Shown: positions 42,507 through 51,911, counted from the stretch's first letter. The stretch is DNA of 64,000 nucleotides from Sphingomonas gei (GCF_004792685.1 NZ_SRXT01000006.1:1-64000); one strand, 5' to 3'. Made by a program: numbers and translations. The notes: generated by a model from the sequence alone, not told the origin.

Positions 42507-42980
42507 TCAGCCGCCGCCGCTCTCGCGGATCGTTTCCATCGAGATGTAGGTCGACGTGCTCGCCACGTGCGGCAGGCTGGAGATGCGTTCGCCCAGCACG
42601 ATGCGGTATTTGCGGATATCGGCGGTGCGGACTTTGAGCAGATAGTCGAAGCTGCTCGCGATCATGTGGCATTCCTCGACCTCGGGAATGCGCCGGACCG
42701 CGGCGTTGAACTCCTCCAGTGCCTTCTCGCGCGTGTCGGACAGCTTCACTTCGGTGAAGGCGACATGATCCAGTGCCAGCTTGGCGGGATCGATCCGTGC
42801 CGTGAAGCCTAGAATGACGCGGTTCTCGATCAGCCTTTTGAGCCGCTGCTGGCAGGGAGTCTTCGACAGGCCGATGCGCTCGGCTAGATCGGTGACAGTG
42901 ATCCGACCATCTTCGCGCAGCACATTGAGGATCTTGCGGTCATATTCGTCCAGATCGACTGGATTCGCACGATCTGCCAT
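42507..42980 (-). CDS. Lrp/AsnC family regulator, probable proline-dehydrogenase activator (PutR-like)
   Basis: This 157-residue regulator has an N-terminal winged HTH (LDEYDRKILNVLREDGRITV, LAERIGLSKTPCQQRLKRL) and a C-terminal RAM ligand domain (HVAFTEVKL, VEECHMIASSFDYLLKV). It diverges from putA with 98 bases between the starts. In several alphaproteobacteria an Lrp-type PutR next to putA senses proline and activates it. PutA here lacks a DNA-binding domain of its own, which supports that role. Confidence 0.88.
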   Translation of the reverse strand: MADRANPVDLDEYDRKILNVLREDGRITVTDLAERIGLSKTPCQQRLKRLIENRVILGFTARIDPAKLALDHVAFTEVKLSDTREKALEEFNAAVRRIPEVEECHMIASSFDYLLKVRTADIRKYRIVLGERISSLPHVASTSTYISMETIRESGGG

Positions 42981-43078
42981 GCATTTTGCCTTTCACGAGC
43001 GCGGTATCCGGCGTTTGTTGTAGTCGCTTGCCTCAAAGTAAGACAGATCGACTTCAAGTCGCGCACTATATTTGTCGC

Positions 43079-46000
43079 ATGTCCACCAGCACCCCCTTTG
43101 CGGCATTCGCGCCACCAAGCCTTCCCCAGACGCCGCTTCGCACGGCCATCACCGAGGCATATCGGCGATCGGAGCCCGACTGCGTCGCGCCGCTGCTCGA
43201 AGCCGCGGCGTTGCCTGCCTATGTACGCGCCGCTGCCGAGCAGACGGCGCGCGACTTGATCGCGTCGCTGCGCAAGCAAGGCACCAAGAGCGGTGTCGAG
43301 GCGCTGGTCCAGGAGTATACGCTGTCGAGCGAGGAAGGCGTCGCGTTGATGTGTCTCGCCGAAGCGCTGTTGCGCATCCCCGACGACGCCACGCGCGATG
43401 CACTGATCCGTGACAAGATCGCGGATGGCGACTGGCGCGCGCATCTCGGCGGCAGCCGCTCGCTGTTCGTCAACGCGGCGACGTGGGGGCTGGTCGTCAC
43501 CGGCAAGCTGGTCGACAGCGCCGACGACAAGGGGCTGGGTGCCGCGCTCACCCGGCTGATCGCGCGCGCCGGCGAGCCGGTGATCCGCCGCGGGGTCGAT
43601 CTGGCGATGCGGATGATGGGCGAGCAGTTCATTACCGGCGAGACGATCGACGAGGCACTCAAGCGCGCGCGCAAGGAAGAGGCGCGCGGCTTCGGCTATA
43701 GCTACGACATGCTGGGCGAGGCTGCGGCGACCGCGGCCGATGCAGCGAGCTATTTCGACGATTACACGCAGGCGATCCATGCCATCGGCAAGGCGGCGGG
43801 CGGACGCGGAATCTATCAGGGGCCGGGGATTTCGATCAAGCTGTCCGCGCTGCATCCGCGCTATTCGCGGGCGCAGGCGGAGCGAGTGATGCGCGAATTG
43901 CTGCCCCGGGTGCAGGCGCTGGCGGTGCTCGCCAAATCCTATGACATCGGCTTCAACATCGACGCGGAGGAGGCCGATCGGCTCGAATTGTCGCTCGACC
44001 TGCTTGAATCGTTGGCGCTGGATCCGGCGCTTGCCGGCTGGAACGGGCTCGGCTTCGTCGTGCAGGCCTATGGCAAAAGGTGTCCGTTCGTGATCGACTG
44101 GATCGTCGATCTCGCGCGGCGTGCCGGGCGCCGGATCATGGTGCGGCTGGTCAAGGGCGCCTATTGGGATGCCGAGATCAAGCGCGCGCAGGTCGACGGG
44201 CTCGCCGATTTCCCGGTCTACACGCGCAAGCTGCACACCGATGTCGCTTATGTGGCCTGCGCGCGGAAGCTGCTGGCGGCAAAGGCGGTGATCTTCCCGC
44301 AGTTCGCGACGCACAATGCCCTGACCCTGGCGACGATCTACCGGATGGCCGGGCCCGAGTTCGCGATCGGCGATTACGAGTTCCAGTGCCTGCATGGCAT
44401 GGGCGAGCCGCTCTATCGGCAAGTGGTGGGCGAGGAGGGGCTCGGCCGCCCGTGCCGCATCTATGCGCCGGTGGGGACGCACGAGAAATTGCTGGCGTAT
44501 CTGGTGCGCCGGCTGCTCGAGAACGGCGCCAATTCGTCGTTCGTCAATCGCGTCGCCGATCCGGCGGTGTCGATCGACGAACTCGTCGCCGATCCGGTGG
44601 ACGCGGTGCGGCGCGCGCAGGCGCCTGGAGCGAAGCACGATGCCATTTCGCTGCCCGTCGACCTCTATCCCGATCGCCGCAACTCGGCCGGGATCGACCT
44701 GGCGAACGAGATCGCGCTCGCGGCGCTGAGCGATGCGCTGGAGGCAAGCGCCGCGACGCAGTGGCGCGCGGCTGCGGGTGAGGGGACGGAGCGGTCGGTT
44801 CTCAACCCCGCCGATCATCGCGACGTGGTTGGCAGCGTTGTCGAAACCGCGCCCGACTCTGCCCGCGCGGCGGTGACGCGTGCCGCTGGCGCCTCCTGGT
44901 CGTCCGTGCCGGTCGGCGAACGCGCAAGGATGCTGGAGCGTGCCGCCGACGCGATGGAAGCACGCATGCCGGCGCTGATCGGCCTGGCGGTGCGCGAGGC
45001 GGGCAAATCGGTACCCAATGCGATCGCCGAAGTACGCGAAGCAGTGGATTTCCTGCGTTATTACGCGGTGCAGGCGCGCGCCTTGGCGCCCGGCGCCCGG
45101 CCAATCGGGCCGGTGGTGTGCATCAGCCCGTGGAACTTCCCCCTGGCGATCTTCACCGGACAGGTCGCCGCGGCGCTCGTCGCCGGCAATCCGGTGCTCG
45201 CCAAGCCTGCCGAGGAGACGCCGCTGATCGCCGCCGAAGCGGTGCGGTTGCTGCACGAGGCGGGGATTCCCGCCGACGCGCTCCAGTTCGTGCCCGGTGA
45301 CGGGGCGATCGGGGCGGCCCTGGTCGGTGCACCAGAGACCGCGGGGGTGATGTTCACCGGCTCGACCGACGTGGCGCGGCTGATCCAGCAGCAGCTGGCC
45401 GAGCGGCTGTCGGCCGATGGCAAGCCGATCCCGTTGATCGCCGAGACCGGCGGGCAGAACGCGATGATCGTCGATTCGTCGGCGCTTGCCGAGCAAGTGG
45501 TGGCCGACGTCATCGCCTCGGCGTTCGACAGCGCCGGCCAGCGTTGCTCGGCGCTGCGCATCCTGTGCCTGCAGGAAGACGTCGCCGATCGCACGCTGGC
45601 GATGCTCAAGGGGGCGCTGGCCGAGCTGCGGATCGGCAATACCGATCGGCTGGCGGTCGACATTGGCCCGGTGATCACTGCTGAGGCCAAGGCCAATATC
45701 GAAAAGCATATCGAGGCGATGCGCAGCCGCGGGCGCCGGGTCGAGCAGCTGGTGCTATCGCCCGAGACGGCGCACGGCACCTTCGTACCGCCGACGATCA
45801 TCGAGCTGGACAGCATCGCCGACCTGACCCGCGAAGTGTTCGGGCCGGTGCTCCACGTGATCCGCTACGCCCGCGACGATCTCGACGCGCTGATCGATGC
45901 GATCAACGCCACCGGTTATGGCCTCACCTTCGGGCTGCACACCCGGCTCGACGAGACGGTCGCGCAGGTCACCTCGCGGATCAAGGCGGGCAACCTCTAC

Positions 46001-46690
46001 ATCAACCGCAACGTCATAGGGGCGATCGTCGGCGTCCAGCCGTTCGGCGGGCGTGGGCTTTCGGGCACCGGGCCCAAGGCAGGCGGGCCGCTATACTTGC
46101 CGCGGCTGGTTCGCGATGTGGCGGCGCCGGAGCCGTGGCGCGAAGCCTTGGCGGACCCGGCGCTCGCCGATCTCGCCGGATGGCTGGACGCGAACGGCGA
46201 GCAGGCTGCGGCGGCGCTGGCGCGCGAGCTCGGAGCTGCGTCGCCCTTGGGCCGCGAGGCCGAACTCCCCGGGCCGGTCGGCGAGCGCAATCTGTATTCG
46301 CTCCACCCGCGCGGTACGATCCTGCTGGCGCCGGTGACTCGGCAAGGACTCTTCCATCAGCTCGCCGCGTGCCTCGCGACCGGCAACCACGTCGTGGTGG
46401 AGGGAGAGTCCGCGGGGCTGGCCGATCTGCCGGCCAGTGTGCGGGCGCGGATCCGCAGCGAGGCCGATTTGGTCTCGGGGGCGCTGGTCGAGGGAGACGC
46501 GGAGCAGGTTACGCGCATGCTGCGCAAGCTGGCCGCGCGTGAGGGCGGGGTCATCTCCGTGCAGGCCGCATCGACCGAGTCACTGGGCAGGGCAGATGCC
46601 TATCGTCTCAACCTGCTGGTCGAGGAGGTGTCGATCTCGATCAACACCACCGCGGCGGGGGGCAATGCCAGCCTGATGATGCTCGGCTGA
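43079..46690 (+). CDS. putA: Bifunctional proline dehydrogenase / L-glutamate gamma-semialdehyde dehydrogenase
   Basis: This 1203-residue protein oxidises proline to glutamate. In order it has an N-terminal alpha domain, an FAD-binding PRODH barrel (about residues 160-450; GISIKLSALHPRY, RLVKGAYWDAEIKRAQ, and RVADPAVSIDELV), an ALDH domain (about 540-1010; SPWNFPLAIFTGQVAAAL, ETGGQNAMIVD, catalytic Cys in FDSAGQRCSALR), and a C-terminal ALDH-like segment of about 180 residues. This is the type B layout. There is no N-terminal ribbon-helix-helix, so it does not repress itself. A plausible substrate channel joins the two active sites. Confidence 0.96.
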   Translation: MSTSTPFAAFAPPSLPQTPLRTAITEAYRRSEPDCVAPLLEAAALPAYVRAAAEQTARDLIASLRKQGTKSGVEALVQEYTLSSEEGVALMCLAEALLRIPDDATRDALIRDKIADGDWRAHLGGSRSLFVNAATWGLVVTGKLVDSADDKGLGAALTRLIARAGEPVIRRGVDLAMRMMGEQFITGETIDEALKRARKEEARGFGYSYDMLGEAAATAADAASYFDDYTQAIHAIGKAAGGRGIYQGPGISIKLSALHPRYSRAQAERVMRELLPRVQALAVLAKSYDIGFNIDAEEADRLELSLDLLESLALDPALAGWNGLGFVVQAYGKRCPFVIDWIVDLARRAGRRIMVRLVKGAYWDAEIKRAQVDGLADFPVYTRKLHTDVAYVACARKLLAAKAVIFPQFATHNALTLATIYRMAGPEFAIGDYEFQCLHGMGEPLYRQVVGEEGLGRPCRIYAPVGTHEKLLAYLVRRLLENGANSSFVNRVADPAVSIDELVADPVDAVRRAQAPGAKHDAISLPVDLYPDRRNSAGIDLANEIALAALSDALEASAATQWRAAAGEGTERSVLNPADHRDVVGSVVETAPDSARAAVTRAAGASWSSVPVGERARMLERAADAMEARMPALIGLAVREAGKSVPNAIAEVREAVDFLRYYAVQARALAPGARPIGPVVCISPWNFPLAIFTGQVAAALVAGNPVLAKPAEETPLIAAEAVRLLHEAGIPADALQFVPGDGAIGAALVGAPETAGVMFTGSTDVARLIQQQLAERLSADGKPIPLIAETGGQNAMIVDSSALAEQVVADVIASAFDSAGQRCSALRILCLQEDVADRTLAMLKGALAELRIGNTDRLAVDIGPVITAEAKANIEKHIEAMRSRGRRVEQLVLSPETAHGTFVPPTIIELDSIADLTREVFGPVLHVIRYARDDLDALIDAINATGYGLTFGLHTRLDETVAQVTSRIKAGNLYINRNVIGAIVGVQPFGGRGLSGTGPKAGGPLYLPRLVRDVAAPEPWREALADPALADLAGWLDANGEQAAAALARELGAASPLGREAELPGPVGERNLYSLHPRGTILLAPVTRQGLFHQLAACLATGNHVVVEGESAGLADLPASVRARIRSEADLVSGALVEGDAEQVTRMLRKLAAREGGVISVQAASTESLGRADAYRLNLLVEEVSISINTTAAGGNASLMMLG

Positions 46691-46722
46691 AGCATCATAT
46701 AAAGATTTCTTTATGTGATGCT
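46691..46722 (+). promoter_or_regulatory. Palindromic operator upstream of metE
   Basis: The two 16-base halves AGCATCATATAAAGAT and TTCTTTATGTGATGCT are inverted copies with 14 of 16 positions matching. It is AT-rich in a GC-rich genome and lies just after the putA stop. TTGACG (46722-46727), a possible -35 box, abuts its right end, so a bound protein would block or guide transcription of metE. ATATAAAGA-type dyads are known operators for ArsR-family SAH/SAM-responsive regulators of methionine genes, which I propose here by resemblance. Confidence 0.66.
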
Positions 46723-46755
46723 TGACGACTCCGCGCGGTGGTGCGATCTGGAGCG

Positions 46756-46930
46756 GGTCAAGGTTCTTCGTCCGGGGCGTGCCCTGCGTCGGAGCTAAGA
46801 CGGGAAGCCGGTGAAAAACCGGCGCTGCCCCCGCAACTGTAAGCGGCGAGCTGTGGTCCAACCATGTCACTGGGGTTCGCCCCGGGAAGACGGACCATCG
46901 CGCCGACCCGTGAGCCAGGAGACCTGCCTT
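46756..46930 (+). promoter_or_regulatory. Cobalamin (adenosyl/methylcobalamin) riboswitch
   Basis: The RNA has the cobalamin aptamer hallmarks in order: a GGTTCTTCGTCCGGGGCG entry stem, GCTAAGACGGGAAGCCGGTG with its L5 receptor, AACCGGCGCTGCCCCCGCAA, CTGTAAGCGGCGAGC, the CCATGTCACTGGG B12-box stem, CCGGGAAGACGG, and the GAGCCAGGAGACCTGCC closing segment. It precedes the B12-independent methionine synthase, a classic target: when B12 is present, metE is shut off in favour of metH. Confidence 0.95.
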
Positions 46931-47049
46931 CGACGCGACTACGTCCACCGGCGGGGTGCCCGGGTCGGCCGCTTGCGTGTCGGCCGGGCTATGGCCGTGC
47001 ATGCGCGCGTCTGCTCCGCGTGCCTCGCCCCTCTTCGGGGTTGAAGAAC

Positions 47050-49332
47050 ATGACCGTTACCGTTGCTACTTTGGGATTTCCGCGGATCGGACCGCGGCGC
47101 GAACTGAAACATGCGCTCGAAGCGCATTGGGCGGGCAAGGCCAGCGAGGTCGAATTGCTCGACGCTGCCTCCGGACTGCGCACCGCCGCCTGGGCCCGAC
47201 AGAAGGCGCTGGGTGCTGACTGGCTGCCGGCGAATGATTTCTCGCTCTACGATCACGTGCTCGACACCAGCATGATGCTCGGCGCGATCCCCGAACGCTA
47301 TCGCAGCGCCGACGGCGAAGCCGCTCTCGCGACATATTTCGCAATGGCCCGGGGGACGACCGGTGGCCATGACGGTTGCGGGCACGGGAGCGTCACGGCG
47401 TGCGAGATGACCAAATGGTTCGACACCAATTATCATTATCTGGTGCCCGAACTCGCCGCCGGCCAGAAGCTGGCGCTCAACCGGCTCAAGGTGGTCGACG
47501 AATATCGCGAGGCCAAGGCGCAGGGCTATGCGACGAGGCCGGTGCTGCTCGGGCCGGTGACGTGGCTGAGCCTCGCCAAGGGGCGCGGAGTCGATCCGTT
47601 CGAGATGCTCGACGAGGTGCTCGGGCTCTACGCCGCGATCCTTGGCCAACTCGCGCATGCCGGGGCCGAATGGGTGCAGATCGACGAGCCCGTGCTGGTG
47701 CTCGATCTCGACGAGAAGCAGCGGCGCGCGCTCACGCGCGCTTATGCCAAGCTTTCGCGCTCGGGGCCGAAGCTGATGCTCGCCACCTATTTCGGCGGGC
47801 TCGGCGACAACCTGTCCTTCGCCGCGGCGCTGCCGGTGGCGGGGCTGCACGTCGATCTGGAGCGCGCGCCCGAGCAACTCGAACCGCTGCTCAAGGCCGC
47901 GCCCAAGTCGCTGCTGCTGTCGCTCGGCGTGGTTGACGGCCGCAATGTCTGGCGTTCCGATCTCGAGGCGCTGCTCGACCGGCTCGAACCTGTGGCGGCG
48001 ACGCGGGATCTGGTGCTCGCGCCGTCCTGTTCGCTGCTGCACGTGCCGGTGGATCTGGCGCTTGAAACCAAGCTTGGCGAAGTTGCCGAGTGGCTCGCCT
48101 TCGCGGTGCAGAAAATCGAGGAACTGGCGGTGCTTAAGCGCGCGCTCAACGAAGGGCGGGGGAGTGTTGCCGACCAGCTCGCAAGGTCTGCGAGTGCGAA
48201 TGCCAGTCGCAAGGCGTCGCCGCTGGTGCACAATCCGGCGGTTGCCGCACGGGCAGCGGCGGTGACCGAGGCGATGGGCGAGCGTCAGGCGGACATCTCC
48301 GAACGCGCCGCGGCGCAGGCGGCGGTGCTCGACTTGCCGGCTTTTCCGACCACGACGATCGGCTCGTTTCCGCAGACCGCCGAAGTCCGCAATGCCCGGG
48401 CGCGGCGCAACCGCGGCGAGCTTGATGCGGTGTCCTATGAGGCATTTCTCCGCGAGGAGACCGAGCGCACCATCCGCTGGCAGGAGGAAGTCGGGCTCGA
48501 CATGCTCGTCCATGGCGAGTTCGAGCGCAACGACATGGTCCAGTATTTCGGCGAGCAACTCTCCGGGTTCGCGTTCACCGTCAACGGCTGGGTCCAGTCC
48601 TATGGTTCGCGCTGCGTGCGGCCGCCGATCCTCTATGGCGACGTCTCGCGGCCGCAGCCGATGACCGTCGAATGGTGGCGCTATGCCCAGAGCCTGACCG
48701 ACAAGCCGGTCAAGGGCATGCTCACCGGGCCGGTGACGATCCTCAACTGGTCGTTCGTCCGCGACGACCAGCCGCGCGCCGATTCCTGCAAGCAGATCGC
48801 ACTGGCGATCCGCGACGAAGTGGCCGACCTCGAGGCGGCGGGGTGCAAGGCGATCCAGATCGACGAGGCGGCGCTGCGGGAAGGCCTGCCGCTGCGCCGG
48901 GGGGATTGGGCGGCGTATCTCGACTGGGCGGTAGCTGCCTTCCGGCTCTCCGCGGCGGGGGTCGGCGACGCCACGCAGATCCATACCCATATGTGCTATT
49001 CGGAGTTCAACGACATCCTGCCCGCCATCGGGGCGATGGACGCCGACGTGATCTCGATCGAGACGGCGCGGTCGCAGATGGAATTGCTCGAGGGGTTCGC
49101 GGCGTATCGCTACCCCGGGGCGATCGGGCCGGGGGTCTACGACATCCATGCGCCGCGGGTGCCGGGGGAGGACGAGATGGTCGCGCTGATGCAGCTGGCG
49201 CAGCAGCATCTGCGGCCCGAGCAACTCTGGGTGAACCCTGATTGCGGGCTCAAGACGCGCAAATGGGATGAGGTGAAGCCGGCGATCGAGGCGATGGTCG
49301 CCGCGGCGCGGACGTTGCGGGCCTCCGCCTGA
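47050..49332 (+). CDS. metE: Cobalamin-independent methionine synthase
   Basis: This 760-residue enzyme transfers the methyl of 5-methyltetrahydrofolate triglutamate to homocysteine. It begins TVATLGFPRIGPRRELKHAL and has the C-terminal zinc site residues in IHTHMCYSEFNDI (His, Cys), VISIETARSQMEL (Glu) and WVNPDCGLKTRKW (Cys). A GCCCCTCTTCGGGG hairpin (47028-47040) nine bases before the ATG may hide the weak ribosome site (TTGAAG) when the riboswitch is bound. It is a lone gene; convergent repeats follow. Confidence 0.96.
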   Translation: MTVTVATLGFPRIGPRRELKHALEAHWAGKASEVELLDAASGLRTAAWARQKALGADWLPANDFSLYDHVLDTSMMLGAIPERYRSADGEAALATYFAMARGTTGGHDGCGHGSVTACEMTKWFDTNYHYLVPELAAGQKLALNRLKVVDEYREAKAQGYATRPVLLGPVTWLSLAKGRGVDPFEMLDEVLGLYAAILGQLAHAGAEWVQIDEPVLVLDLDEKQRRALTRAYAKLSRSGPKLMLATYFGGLGDNLSFAAALPVAGLHVDLERAPEQLEPLLKAAPKSLLLSLGVVDGRNVWRSDLEALLDRLEPVAATRDLVLAPSCSLLHVPVDLALETKLGEVAEWLAFAVQKIEELAVLKRALNEGRGSVADQLARSASANASRKASPLVHNPAVAARAAAVTEAMGERQADISERAAAQAAVLDLPAFPTTTIGSFPQTAEVRNARARRNRGELDAVSYEAFLREETERTIRWQEEVGLDMLVHGEFERNDMVQYFGEQLSGFAFTVNGWVQSYGSRCVRPPILYGDVSRPQPMTVEWWRYAQSLTDKPVKGMLTGPVTILNWSFVRDDQPRADSCKQIALAIRDEVADLEAAGCKAIQIDEAALREGLPLRRGDWAAYLDWAVAAFRLSAAGVGDATQIHTHMCYSEFNDILPAIGAMDADVISIETARSQMELLEGFAAYRYPGAIGPGVYDIHAPRVPGEDEMVALMQLAQQHLRPEQLWVNPDCGLKTRKWDEVKPAIEAMVAAARTLRASA

Positions 49333-49339
49333 GGTAAGC

Positions 49340-49458
49340 TCCCTCTCTCCGCCTGCGGGGAGTGGGCCGGGTAGAGGGGGCTATCGAGCGTGCATTGCGC
49401 TTGCCCCTCTCCCGGCCTCACTTCGTTCGGCCACCCTCTCCCCTGAAGGGGAGAGGGA
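49340..49458. repeat. CCCTCTC-rich palindrome after metE
   Basis: CTCCCTCTCTCCGCC..GGGCCGGGTAGAGGGG (49340 on) is the rough inverse of CCCCTCTCCCGGCC and CCCTCTCCCCTGAAGGGGAG ending near 49456. It fills the gap between the metE stop and the next gene. Shorter relatives occur at 52934, 54960 and 62191. Confidence 0.65.
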
Positions 49459-49460
49459 AA

Positions 49461-49691
49461 TCAGTCTCCACTCACCAGCGGATAGCGCCCCCGGAAATCG
49501 TCGAGCAGGCGCTCGATTATCGCGTTCTCGCCGTTGCTGCCCGAGGGCGACACCATCCAGTTGCAGTGCGGATGCGTCTCGGGGCTGTAGACGCGGATCT
49601 TGCCCAAGGCCGCGCGCCAGTCGCGCTTGCTGCCGCCGGACCGGCGGATCAATGCCGTCACCAGCAGGTCGTGAAGCTCGCCGGTGGTCAT
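49461..49691 (-). CDS. Small conserved-type hypothetical protein
   Basis: This 76-residue protein (MTTGELHDLLVTALIRRSGG at the start; HPHCNWMVSPSGSN in the middle; AIIERLLDDFRGRYPLVSGD at the end) is cytoplasmic, with no signal or membrane segment. I have no function for it. The pattern of a helix, then an HCNW turn, then a helix looks like a folded small domain. It starts four bases before the stop of the M28 peptidase (ATGA-type overlap), so it is made from the same message. Confidence 0.66.
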   Translation of the reverse strand: MTTGELHDLLVTALIRRSGGSKRDWRAALGKIRVYSPETHPHCNWMVSPSGSNGENAIIERLLDDFRGRYPLVSGD

Positions 49692-51046
49692 TCGGTCGGG
49701 CGGCCGCCGGGCTTCCATTCGGGCCGCGCCTTGCTGTCCGCCATGCTGGCGAGCGGTGCGACAAGCGACTGGATCGCCCGCGCCATGAACGGAATGTCGA
49801 GCCGGTCCACGGTGTCATCCGGCGTGTGATAGGTCGGCACCGTCGCCCAGCCCGAGACGGTGTGCGCCACCACGCCCTTGAGCGCCAAGGCGTAATTGTC
49901 CGAGCGCTGGAAGAAGTTCTGCTCGGGGTAGGGGTCGGTGGTGACCAGGGCCCCGTGCGCCTTCAAGGTCTCGCCGAAGGTCGAGCGCTCATAGCCGGTC
50001 ATCATCATCGTGCCGGCGGGGAGCTTGGGGTCCTGCTGGCCAATCATCTCGATCTCGAGATTGGCGACCACATCGCTGAGCGGCACCGGCGGATGCTCGG
50101 CGAACCAGCGCGCGCCGAAGCCGCCGGCTTCCTCGCTGCCATAGGCCACGAAAAATATGCCGCGGCGATGCTTTTTGCCAACCAAAGTGCGGGCCAGCTC
50201 GAGCACCGCGGCGGTTCCCGAGGCATCGTCATTGGCTCCGTACATCACCTTGCCGTCGGGGCGGACGCCGAGATGGTCGAGATGCGCGGTGACGAGCAGC
50301 ACGCCTGCCGCGGGGTCGGTGCCGGGGAGATAACCGAGCGCATTGGTGGTGACTTGCGCCTGCTCGACCAGCCCGGGCAGTTCGAGCGCGACCTCGGCGC
50401 CGTCCTGTGCGGCGAGCCGGTCGAACGCGGCGTCGTTCAGCGCGAGCACGGTCGGGCGGGGGCGGGGCGTCTCGCCCTTGATGAAGCGGGGGAGGCGGGG
50501 GCGGCGGCCGATGCGGTCGTAATAGCTGCGGACCGGTTCGGTGGCGCGGACGATCACCAGCTTGACCTTGGCGGGATCGACGCCGCCGGCGAACTGGAGC
50601 CCGTTGACCCCTGCGCCGGTGACGATCAGCGCGTCGGCGGCGGGGGCCTGCCTCGGATCGGTGCCGACAAAGACAGCGAGCTTGCCGCGGACCGGCTGGC
50701 CGGTGGAGGAGAACAGCAAGGGGGCGTCGACCGGGGCGCCGTTGGCAGTGAGCGTCGGTGGGCCGTCGAGGCGCAGCGTGACGATATCGACCGGCTGGGT
50801 GTAGCCGGTCATTCCTGGCGCGGTGGCGAGGCCATAGCCGCGGAACATCGCCGCGACATAGGCGGCGGCGGCGGCCTCGTCGGGCGTCGCGCTCCCGCGG
50901 CCGCGCAGCGCCGGGCCGGCGAGCACATCGACATGCGCGCGGACATGATCGGGGGTTATCCTCGCGGGCGCGCGCTGGGCGGTAGCGGGGGCGGCGAGGG
51001 CGGCCGCCAGCGCACCGGCGAGGAGGATGGTCTTCAATCTGTGCAT
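49688..51046 (-). CDS. Exported M28 family zinc peptidase
   Basis: This 452-residue protein has a signal peptide (LKTILLAGALAAALAAPATA), a PA-like insert in its middle (ALIVTGAGVNGLQFAG), and the M28 zinc site: His in TAHLDHLGV, Asp in NDDASGTAAVLELA, Glu pair in GSEEAGGFGARWF, Glu/Asp in NLEIEMIG, and His in PTYHTPDDTVD. It would cut amino acids from periplasmic peptides. The ATG at 51046 gives the signal peptide; the frame stays open to 51154 but with no matching sequence. Confidence 0.92.
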   Translation of the reverse strand: MHRLKTILLAGALAAALAAPATAQRAPARITPDHVRAHVDVLAGPALRGRGSATPDEAAAAAYVAAMFRGYGLATAPGMTGYTQPVDIVTLRLDGPPTLTANGAPVDAPLLFSSTGQPVRGKLAVFVGTDPRQAPAADALIVTGAGVNGLQFAGGVDPAKVKLVIVRATEPVRSYYDRIGRRPRLPRFIKGETPRPRPTVLALNDAAFDRLAAQDGAEVALELPGLVEQAQVTTNALGYLPGTDPAAGVLLVTAHLDHLGVRPDGKVMYGANDDASGTAAVLELARTLVGKKHRRGIFFVAYGSEEAGGFGARWFAEHPPVPLSDVVANLEIEMIGQQDPKLPAGTMMMTGYERSTFGETLKAHGALVTTDPYPEQNFFQRSDNYALALKGVVAHTVSGWATVPTYHTPDDTVDRLDIPFMARAIQSLVAPLASMADSKARPEWKPGGRPTE

Positions 51047-51126
51047 GTTGCCCCGCGTCTGGAAGTCGGTTGCGTTTAGGAAGCGGCGCGGCGGAGAGCA
51101 ACGGGGGGCGGGCAGCAAGACCCGAT

Positions 51127-51280
51127 TTGGTTGACTCGGTTGACTCGAAAACAAAGATCTTGCGCGGACGTTGAATCGCTAAGTTGTTGATATAAAAAGA
51201 TTATATTGGAGGCGGATTGTCTCGATGGGCAATTGCGCGCCGGTCACGCGGCGCAAAGGTCGCACCAAGTCACACCAGGA
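51127..51280 (+). other. Composite intergenic motif, copy B
   Basis: The 457-base gap 51047-51503 carries no gene. It contains TTGGTTGACTCGGTTGACTC+GAAA (51127-51150) and a run of spaced words GTCGCACC, GTCACACCAGGA (51269-51280) and CCGCACC. Both main words are the ones found at 6366-6430, in the same orientation but swapped order. Between them is an AT-rich TTGATATAAAAAGATTATAT that looks like a promoter, with no reading frame of note downstream. I see nothing else in 51290-51503. Confidence 0.65.
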
Positions 51281-51503
51281 CCGCACCGTGCGCGATTGAC
51301 GCGCCGCCTGGCACACCCTCGCGCGCCGATGCGGCGACACGCATGCGCTCGGCGGGATGCTGCGCACTGGGTGGACCAAACCGACGACATCAAATAGCGG
51401 CCCGCCGGGCGGCAGCGTATCGCTCGCAGCAGAGCAAATCCTACATTGGCTTTTGCAGGAGAACTGACTGCTTCAATGTTAGAATCGGGTCCCGGCCGCC
51501 CGT

Positions 51504-51683
51504 TCAATGCAGCTTGGCGATGTTCAGGCTGTCGAGCTTGGCGCGTTCCTTGACCGATTCCTCGCTTCGGGTGAGCGCCTTGGCGATCGCGCGCAGCGGC
51601 ATGCCCTTCTTGGCGAGGGTGTGCAGCTTCTGGATCTCGTCGGTCCGCCAGGGCTGGCGGTGGCGCTCGAAACGCTCGGACAT
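51504..51683 (-). CDS. Very small HTH-like protein
   Basis: The 59-residue product RHRQPWRTDEIQKLHTLAKK, GMPLRAIAKALTRSEESVKE, RAKLDSLNI has a Trp-containing first helix and a helix-turn-helix-like middle reminiscent of Myb/SANT or GcrA-type DNA-binding modules. Nothing else is present, so it may be a single-domain regulator. The ATG at 51683 gives this compact domain, preceded by AGGAGACGA. Function and target are unknown. Confidence 0.72.
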   Translation of the reverse strand: MSERFERHRQPWRTDEIQKLHTLAKKGMPLRAIAKALTRSEESVKERAKLDSLNIAKLH

Positions 51684-51911
51684 CTTCGTCTCCTGTTTAG
51701 CCCGCGCAATGCCAGTCCGGTGGGGCCGTGGCCATGAAGATTTCTGTGGAAAACACCGGACAAGAGGGCTTGCAGACGCCCAAAGCGCGTGAATCAGCGC
51801 GTATCGGCGCCCTACGAGTCGGCGAGGGGGGCGTCTGGCGGCACAGCCCGGCGCGCATCGTTCGGCTGCGCGGGCGCGCGACTTCGCCGCCGCGCGCCGA
51901 CGCAAACGAAA

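Noticed and set aside
42884..45709. A 941-codon open frame antisense to putA
   Set aside because: It is a by-product of high third-position GC: long antisense frames also lie opposite the M1 peptidase, both TonB receptors and metE. Its translation is Arg/His/Gln-rich with no family motif, while the plus frame has all PutA motifs.
51206..51397. Small TTG-started open frame after the AT-rich stretch at 51.19 kb
   Set aside because: The translation is His/Arg/Ala-rich, follows the repeat words, and shows no fold; more likely non-coding.
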